From assembly GCA_964036275.1 (NCBI GenBank), contig OZ038434.1:26023413-26087412 (forward strand): a DNA stretch of 64,000 nt. Direction: 5' to 3'. This stretch comes from Litoditis marina (taxonomy: Eukaryota > Nematoda > Chromadorea > Rhabditida > Rhabditidae). Of this stretch, positions 59,601 to 64,000 are shown piece by piece (position 1 is the first letter of the stretch; every line of letters starts with the position of its first letter). The position numbers and the translations under genes were made by a program. The notes beneath the pieces were generated by a model. It searched no databases, was not told the DNA's origin, and worked only from the letters and a program-made list of their open reading frames with translations.

Positions 59601-61273
59601 TCAAATGGTGAAAATATCTTAAAAATGGTATATTAACGATGAAACTTTGTCTAAATATGACGTATTCTGAAATTCAGAAGGCCAGATGACGTCAACTTTT
59701 AAAAAAAATTGACGTGAAATATATTTTCAAATGCTAAAAATATCTTAAAAATGGTATATTAACGATGAAACTTCGTCTGAATATGACGTATTCTGAAATT
59801 CAGAAGGCTAGATGACGTCAACTTTTAAAAAAATTGACGTGAAATATATTTTCAAATGGTGAAAATATCTTAAAAATGGTATAATAACGATGAAACTTTG
59901 TCTAAATATGACGTATTCTGAAATTCAGAAGGCCAGATAACGTCAACTTTTAAAAAAATTGACGTGAAATATATTTTCAAATGCTAAAAATATCTTAAAA
60001 ATGGTATATTAACGATGAAACTTTGTCTAAATATGACATATTCTGAAATTCAGAAGGCCAGATGACGTCAACTTTTAAAAAAATTGACGTGAAATATATT
60101 TTCAAGTGCTGAAAATATCCTAAAAATGTTATATTAACGATGAAACTTCGTCTAAATATGACGTATTCTGGATTCGGAAGGGCAGACGAAGTAAGTTTTT
60201 AGAACTGCAATGTTGACGTCATACTTTTTCGAATGATGGTAATTCTTGACAAGTGGTTCATTGAGAAAACAATTTTATCTGCACCGTACAGATCAAACTA
60301 CATACCTACGGCATGTATACAAAAAGAGAAAAATTCATGAAAAAGTGGGGGCCCAACGACTGTGAGATTTGTCTTCTGCTGTGCGCCCCTTAGACAGCTA
60401 CTCTCAAATGGAGCAGCTACTGCTACAAAAACCGAAAAATAATAATATACTCAAGTATAACTGTTCATCACAAACATACAAAAGTCGTAAAATATTTTTT
60501 CAAACCTGTAAACTAGAATCTACAAATCACAGATGTTAACTCAACGTAGTCAATTGTAAATTTTCTGGTGTTGCGGACAAAGGTTTGCAGTTTTTGTCGT
60601 TACTTCAACTCTAAGTGCTACGCTTGTCATATTGTTCAACAGTTGTTCTCTCTTTCGCAGCTGTGATTTGTAGATTCTAGTTTACAGGTTTGAAAAAATA
60701 TTTTACGACTTTTGTATGTTTGTGATGAACAGTTATACTTGAGTATATTATTATTTTTCGGTTTTTGTAGCAGTAGCTGCTCCATTTGAGAGTAGCTGTC
60801 TAAGGGGCGCACAGCAGAAGACAAATCTCACAGTCGTTGGGCCCCCACTTTTTCATGAATCTAACTATGTTTTTGCGGGTTATCAACCATGAGAACAACC
60901 AAATGTTCGCTTGAGTCGGAAAGTAGATAAAAGATCGTTGTCATACTGTAACTGATCTCAATCTGGTCATAAAAACCAGACAGCCGACCAAAGATCATTG
61001 TTGTGATCTCTGCTAACTGGGCTAGATCTCCCTGGGGTTGACTTCGTTGTTTATTCTCTCTTTTGATGATGTAATGTCTAGCCAAGGCAGTACTGTTTAT
61101 AGAAGTAAACATGTAGGTGTTTGGTGTCTTAGGTCGGTTCCGCCCCCCTTTAACTCGGGGAGTCGCACTCAGTCTTCTATTTAAACAATCCTGGACCTCT
61201 CTATCTCACTCTCTCCCCTCTGTCTCCGTTCATCTTCCTCTCTATCTCTCCCTCTCCCTCTCTCTCTCTCTCT

Positions 61274-61322
<49 letters not shown>

Positions 61323-63699
61323 TCTCTCTCTCTCCCTCTCTACCCTCACACCCTCGCGTGACAATGCCACGGCATCTCATTGACCTCATGATTGATGAAT
61401 GCCTAGTATACTCATCTCCATGAAGATCTTTAATCTGTTAGAAGTATCTCTCTGTCTCCCTCTCTCTCTCTCCTTTTCCTAATTTGCCATAATTTGATTA
61501 CTTTCACCCTAACTTGAACACCGGTTTACCACTGTAATACTTTTTGTTTTGAACGTTCTCATTACTTTGGGACAACCTCCCACCACCGCATTTAGTATGG
61601 AACGGCTGTCAGCAACCAGTCAACTACTGACAGCTCTCTCTTTGTCTCCCTCTCACTCACTCTCTCACTAAACATTTCAATTGAACTAGCTTACGTCAAC
61701 ATTCAAATCTACATGTTTTATTTGTATAAAATATAGTTGAAGTCATTTAAATACTTTATGATTTCAATTCATTCCAGAATGGGCGACATTCATCTAAACA
61801 CTCGTTATCTCTCCACCAACCGCGGAATCATCAAGATCCTGCAGATCATCGCCGGATTCATCATCTGCTCCCTGCTCTGCGCTCAATGGTAGGTCAATTT
61901 GTGGTCTGATCTTTGACCTTGGGCTTGAGGGAGGGGGAGGTTAAAACGGACGTTTCACCCGATGTAGTAGTACCCCATTACTGAAAAGTAATGGTTTGAG
62001 CTGGATTCATAATCTGCTCGGCGCACAGTACGTTTTGTAATCTGATTCCTGTGTACTTTGACTCCTCTCCCTATCGATTTCACATGTAGTGTCTTCGGAA
62101 GAGAGTAGGAGACAGTTTCGAGCCTGACTCTGTTGTGGTTGGTTCCTGTCGCAACCTACAGTACCTCTTGGCTCGAATGATTGTAGTTTATAGTTACTGT
62201 AATCTACCATACACGTTTCCAGGTATGTTACCGTAATGATACGGTACTTGTAGTTTGGTGTTGCCTTAACCTACCGTAGTCAATTTGTGGTTACAGTATC
62301 CCATTCCCTATGTTTTCCAGGTACGGTGGTCGTTCCTGCTTCGGTGAGGGTCGTCTCGGCTACTGCTCGGCCCTGAACTTCGTCTGTGTCGTCATCAACA
62401 TCGTTCTCTTCGTGCTCAACTTCATCAACATCGGAGCATGGGGACTGGTACGTTTTCTCGGGCATTTTCCATCCGCTTTTCATCGGTTTTGTAGTTTGCT
62501 GCCGCGAGACGCTGGTTAGAGAAACTGTCTATGGTCTACTGACCATCATGCTCACTCGGTTTTGTAGTTTGCTTCTTGTATTCAGGAGCGATTTCTCTTC
62601 GTGGTTTACACAAATGTTTCTCGAAAAGTTTTCTGAAAACTAACAAATTGCTCGTGTTCTCGGGCTTTGAAGGACTTTCTTTTTGTTTGCAGGAGCGTAA
62701 CTCTTGGTGTAAAGTTCTCTAATCCGATCAGTTTGTAGTCTGATCTCCGGTCGAAGATCAAACTATACATTACATTTTACGATGAAATATGAAACTATTC
62801 CTTTCAGGAGCGAATCTACTCTGTGGTGGCCACGGTTCTCTTCCTGATCGCCTCGGTCCTCATCATTTGGTTCGTCATCGAGTACAGAAACAACCAGGGA
62901 TGGCTCATCGCCGCTGCGGTACGTTGTTTATTGATTTTGTGGAGATTTATCGATTTTTTTTTGAATTTCGGGGGAAGATTATTGATTTTAAGGCGATTTC
63001 ATCTTCTGAATTTTTTATTAAAAGTAAATCGTATAGTCTTGAAAACGTGGTAAAGAGCACAGTCGGTACGATTTTTCCCATCGCATCTGAAAAACTCATA
63101 ATGCTTCGAAGGTTAGATGTGAAAAAAGTAAAGTGTAAAAAGCACGCGAATAAATAACATGTTTCACGTGGAGATGCCATTAACTAGCAGTACACGGGAA
63201 TTTCGGTTTAGTGACTCTTTGAACTGATTTTTGAGCTTTTGTCTGGAGAAACCACTTTTTCTGGCGCACACCAATTATTAATAATTGGTCTATTTTTCTT
63301 CGCCGACTACTACTTTTGGAAGATATATGGGGTTTCCCTAGACTGGAACAAATTGTTCGCTATTTATGGACTGAGCGAAGTTTTCAGCAGTTTTTCGAGG
63401 AACGCTCCAAAACAAAAAGTTCTACCGACAAGGTTTTAAAGAATAACTACATAAGTTCCAAATAATTTCTTATTTTTACTTTTAAAGGGGTGGGTAGTTG
63501 AATAAGGTTCACTAAGTGCTGATTTCCAAGTTTTTAAATGTGATCTTTCATAGTCTGATTAGTTTTCAGATTTTTCCGTTTTTTTACAAGTATTGATTTG
63601 ATGCAATATTTAAATTATCGATTTTAGGTGCTGATCGTGATCGAGTTCTTCCTCTATCTGTGGGATGTGAAGATTCTCCAGGGCGAGTCGCCCAACTAG
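51123..63699 (+). CDS. MARVEL-type four-pass membrane protein
   Basis: Five exons: 51123-51187, 61778-61888, 62321-62447, 62808-62918 and 63628-63699 (TAG). All have consensus donors (GTGAGT, GTAGGT, GTACGT, GTACGT) and T-rich acceptors, and the phases fit throughout, giving 161 residues. Exon 1 encodes M-P-T-Y-V-T-T-T-T-T-R-R-T-Y-T-T and a Gly/Ser stretch, a cytosolic N-terminus. Its split Gly codon reads into M-G-D-I-H-L-N-T-R-Y-L in exon 2. Membrane segments lie near residues 39-58, 77-97, 107-126 and 133-151. The first loop holds Cys65 and Cys74, and the C-terminus is L-Q-G-E-S-P-N. Four segments, short loops and a small size fit the MARVEL (MAL/CMTM/tetraspan-vesicle) group, which organises membrane domains and trafficking. 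The exact subfamily is inferred. If translation began at the exon 2 ATG, a 139-residue protein would result. Intron 1 is 10.6 kb of repeats; introns 2 and 3 contain decayed exon-like duplications. Confidence 0.88.
52909..53091 (+). mobile_element. 183-bp foldback in MARVEL intron 1
   Basis: Near-perfect arms of about 85 bases (from GTGCTTTTTTGCGGCAGATA to the reverse complement at 53091). The loop 'atagtttaagttttcaaactat' is itself palindromic. Confidence 0.85.
53326..53425 (+). mobile_element. tRNA-headed SINE-like element, copy 2
   Basis: A-box-like TGGTGTAATGGTTAGCATC and B-box-like GGTTCGAGTCT are followed by the tail TTTATAAATTTGGCACCGAC and TATA. The head resembles a Gly-type tRNA in places, but the T and acceptor stems do not pair. 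Head and tail order is shared with 18702-18807 and 56299-56397. Confidence 0.6.
54187..54302 (+). repeat. GA-rich microsatellite, left arm of a purine/pyrimidine pair
   Basis: (GA)n with AAG and GGGA interruptions. A CT-rich tract of similar length follows at 54440-54620, so the two could pair as a large imperfect hairpin. Confidence 0.85.
54440..54620 (+). repeat. CT-rich microsatellite, right arm of the pair
   Basis: (CT)n with TTTCT interruptions. Long Ser/Leu/Phe frames here are artefacts. Confidence 0.85.
55498..55615 (+). mobile_element. 118-bp foldback (CTG duplication), copy 2
   Basis: Same length and sequence plan as 41510-41627, flanked by CTG (55495-55497, 55616-55618). It interrupts a tRNA-like stretch (about 55436-55497, with GGTTAGCACATC and GGTTCCAGTCC) right after its B box. 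Confidence 0.85.
56299..56397 (+). mobile_element. tRNA-headed SINE-like element, copy 3
   Basis: AGCACAGTGGTTAGCGC and GGTTCAATTCC serve as A and B boxes; four of five T-stem pairs form. The tail is ATTTATAAATTTGGCACTG and ACTATAG. Part of the head, with its upstream flank, also occurs truncated at about 19610-19740. Confidence 0.6.
56607..57035 (+). repeat. GA tract and CT tract in opposite orientation
   Basis: (GA)n at 56607-56700 and CT-rich sequence at 56850-57035, about 150 bases apart. This is the same purine-then-pyrimidine layout as at 54187-54620. Confidence 0.85.
57157..57590 (+). repeat. five degenerate tandem units
   Basis: Each unit has 'acatagttgt(t/c)gg', a purine-rich stretch, 'gaaagattactgta(t/c)ac', 'aaattt' and 'gctgtgtc', with variable spacers. 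The word 'actgta' with 'gctgtgt' also appears at 19625-19660 and 56230-56265. Confidence 0.65.
57945..58140 (+). repeat. degenerate about 55-bp tandem units
   Basis: Repeats of GTCTGCGCCCTCT, ACCGCC(A/G)CACTGTCTCG and (C)TTGT with drift, about four units. Confidence 0.65.
58617..58647 (+). repeat. (GGGT)n run with G-quadruplex potential
   Basis: Seven closely spaced GGG blocks with single-T spacers. A second such run lies at 58911-58930. Between them is an inverted repeat (58664-58702 with 58857-58895). Confidence 0.75.
58664..58895 (+). repeat. inverted repeat with about 39-bp arms between two GGGT runs
   Basis: Left arm 58664-58702 ('acaacacaaactgctgtttt' onward) is the near-exact reverse complement of 58857-58895. 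The loop is about 155 bases. Confidence 0.75.
58932..59247 (+). repeat. tandem duplication, two about 157-bp copies
   Basis: 58932-59088 and 59091-59247 share 'tttaagggtttctactgaat', 'ggaagacatgtgatacctac' and 'ccctggcggaccaaaaaaa' in the same order, with few differences. Confidence 0.85.
59340..60240 (+). repeat. 125-bp satellite with TGACGTCA sites
   Basis: About seven units of 124-130 bp. Each has a TGACGTCA-type site, 'atatattttcaaatg', 'aaaatatcttaaaaatgg', 'aacgatgaaacttt(g/c)gtct' and 'tatgacgtattctg' or variants. Intact TGACGTCA starts at 59429, 59456, 59558, 59584, 59687, 59813, 60063 and 60214. The middle units are more alike than the outer ones. Confidence 0.85.
60333..60860 (+). 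mobile_element. perfect 200-bp-arm inverted repeat in MARVEL intron 1
   Basis: Left arm 60333-60532 and right arm 60661-60860 are exact reverse complements as far as I can read, with a 128-base loop. The arms start ATTCATGAAAAAGTGGGGGC. The lack of any mismatch implies a very recent origin or gene conversion. Confidence 0.95.
61200..61345 (+). repeat. CT-rich microsatellite
   Basis: (CT)n with CCCTCTCC interruptions, about 430 bases before exon 2 of the MARVEL gene. Smaller CT blocks follow near 61450-61475 and 61632-61668. Confidence 0.9.
62000..62028 (+). pseudogene. decayed copy of the end of MARVEL exon 2, in intron 2
   Basis: The stretch GCTGGATTCATAATCTGCTC followed by GGCGCACAG resembles the exon 2 end at 61851-61888 (A-G-F-I-I-C-S...). 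It even ends at a GTACGT-like site and is followed by similar intron text ('tttgtaatctgat', 'ctttgac'). Confidence 0.55.
62586..62710 (+). pseudogene. two decoy copies of the exon 4 start, in intron 3
   Basis: The true acceptor reads CTTTCAG|GAGCGAATCTACTCTG at 62808. Two look-alikes precede it at 62586 (TATTCAG|GAGCGATTTCTCTTCG) and 62693 (TTTGCAG|GAGCGTAACTCTTGG), spaced 107 and 115 bases. Both soon hit stop codons. Confidence 0.55.
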
Positions 63700-63994
63700 A
63701 TCAAAGATCAAACTACACTCGTAGATCGAAAGATCAAAGTACACTCGTGTTCTTACTCCATGTCTACTTGTAAGGTTACTGTAGCTAACCTCTAAGCACG
63801 AATAATGCACGATTGAATCTCTTTCCGTTGTTTTACATTATCGATTGAATCGTGCATTATTTGTGTATTTTGTTAAGATCGTTACAACTTTTCTCGCTAA
63901 CTTCTTGTCTTCCTTCAGTATATACTCGTTTCTCTCTCGCTCTCCCCAATGTATATTACTCTGTAAACATGTTGTGCATAATTTTTGTAATAAA
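63700..63994 (+). other. MARVEL 3' UTR with tandem motif, hairpin and AATAAA
   Basis: It begins with two copies of AGATCAAA(C/G)TACACTCGT (63708-63748). A hairpin lies at 63801-63861: AATAATGCACGATTGAAT pairs with ATTGAATCGTGCATTATT, one mismatch, loop about 25 bases. The polyadenylation hexamer AATAAA is at 63989-63994, right at the window edge. Confidence 0.65.
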
Positions 63995-64000
63995 GTTTCT

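Overview
The window looks like a repeat-rich intergenic and intronic stretch of a nematode chromosome, most likely Caenorhabditis or a close relative. It is AT-rich, with short exons bounded by T-rich ...TTTTCAG acceptors and GTRAGT-type donors. It has trans-splice-like acceptors a few bases upstream of start codons, a nematode-type transthyretin-like gene, and many small inverted-repeat elements. I see no bacterial features, rRNA, CRISPR array or intact tRNA gene. Only six or seven genes can be supported; most long open frames are accidents of repeats.

Layout: (1) 1-2.7 kb: a probable last exon and 3' UTR of a plus-strand gene that enters from the left. (2) 2.7-6.6 kb and 22.1-26.3 kb: two copies, in opposite orientation, of one large terminal-inverted-repeat element with TA target duplications. 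(3) 10.3-20.3 kb, between those elements, and again at 38.0-40.4 kb: a family of about 90-residue secreted peptides, called A, B, C, D and E here. A and B are on the minus strand and C, D and E on the plus strand; D is only an orphan second exon. Each complete member has two exons, a signal peptide, and a short Cys-x6-Cys ring (R-F-C-F-F-S-P-x-Q-C-S-F) whose spacing and residues match the disulfide ring of arthropod allatostatin C. (4) 32.7-34.8 kb: a four-exon transthyretin-like (TTR) secreted protein. (5) 51.1-64.0 kb: a five-exon, four-membrane-segment MARVEL-type protein. Its first coding exon is separated from the rest by a 10.6 kb intron full of satellites, foldbacks and SINE-like elements.

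The gaps hold several small repeat families: a 235-bp TA-flanked MITE, a MITE with CTCATGAG palindromes, five foldback elements all flanked by CAG/CTG trinucleotides, one TTAA-flanked foldback, a tRNA-headed SINE-like family, a perfect 200-bp-arm hairpin, and a 125-bp satellite carrying TGACGTCA sites. Together this is secreted-peptide and membrane genes embedded in active, mostly non-autonomous DNA-transposon territory, where duplication has multiplied the peptide gene.
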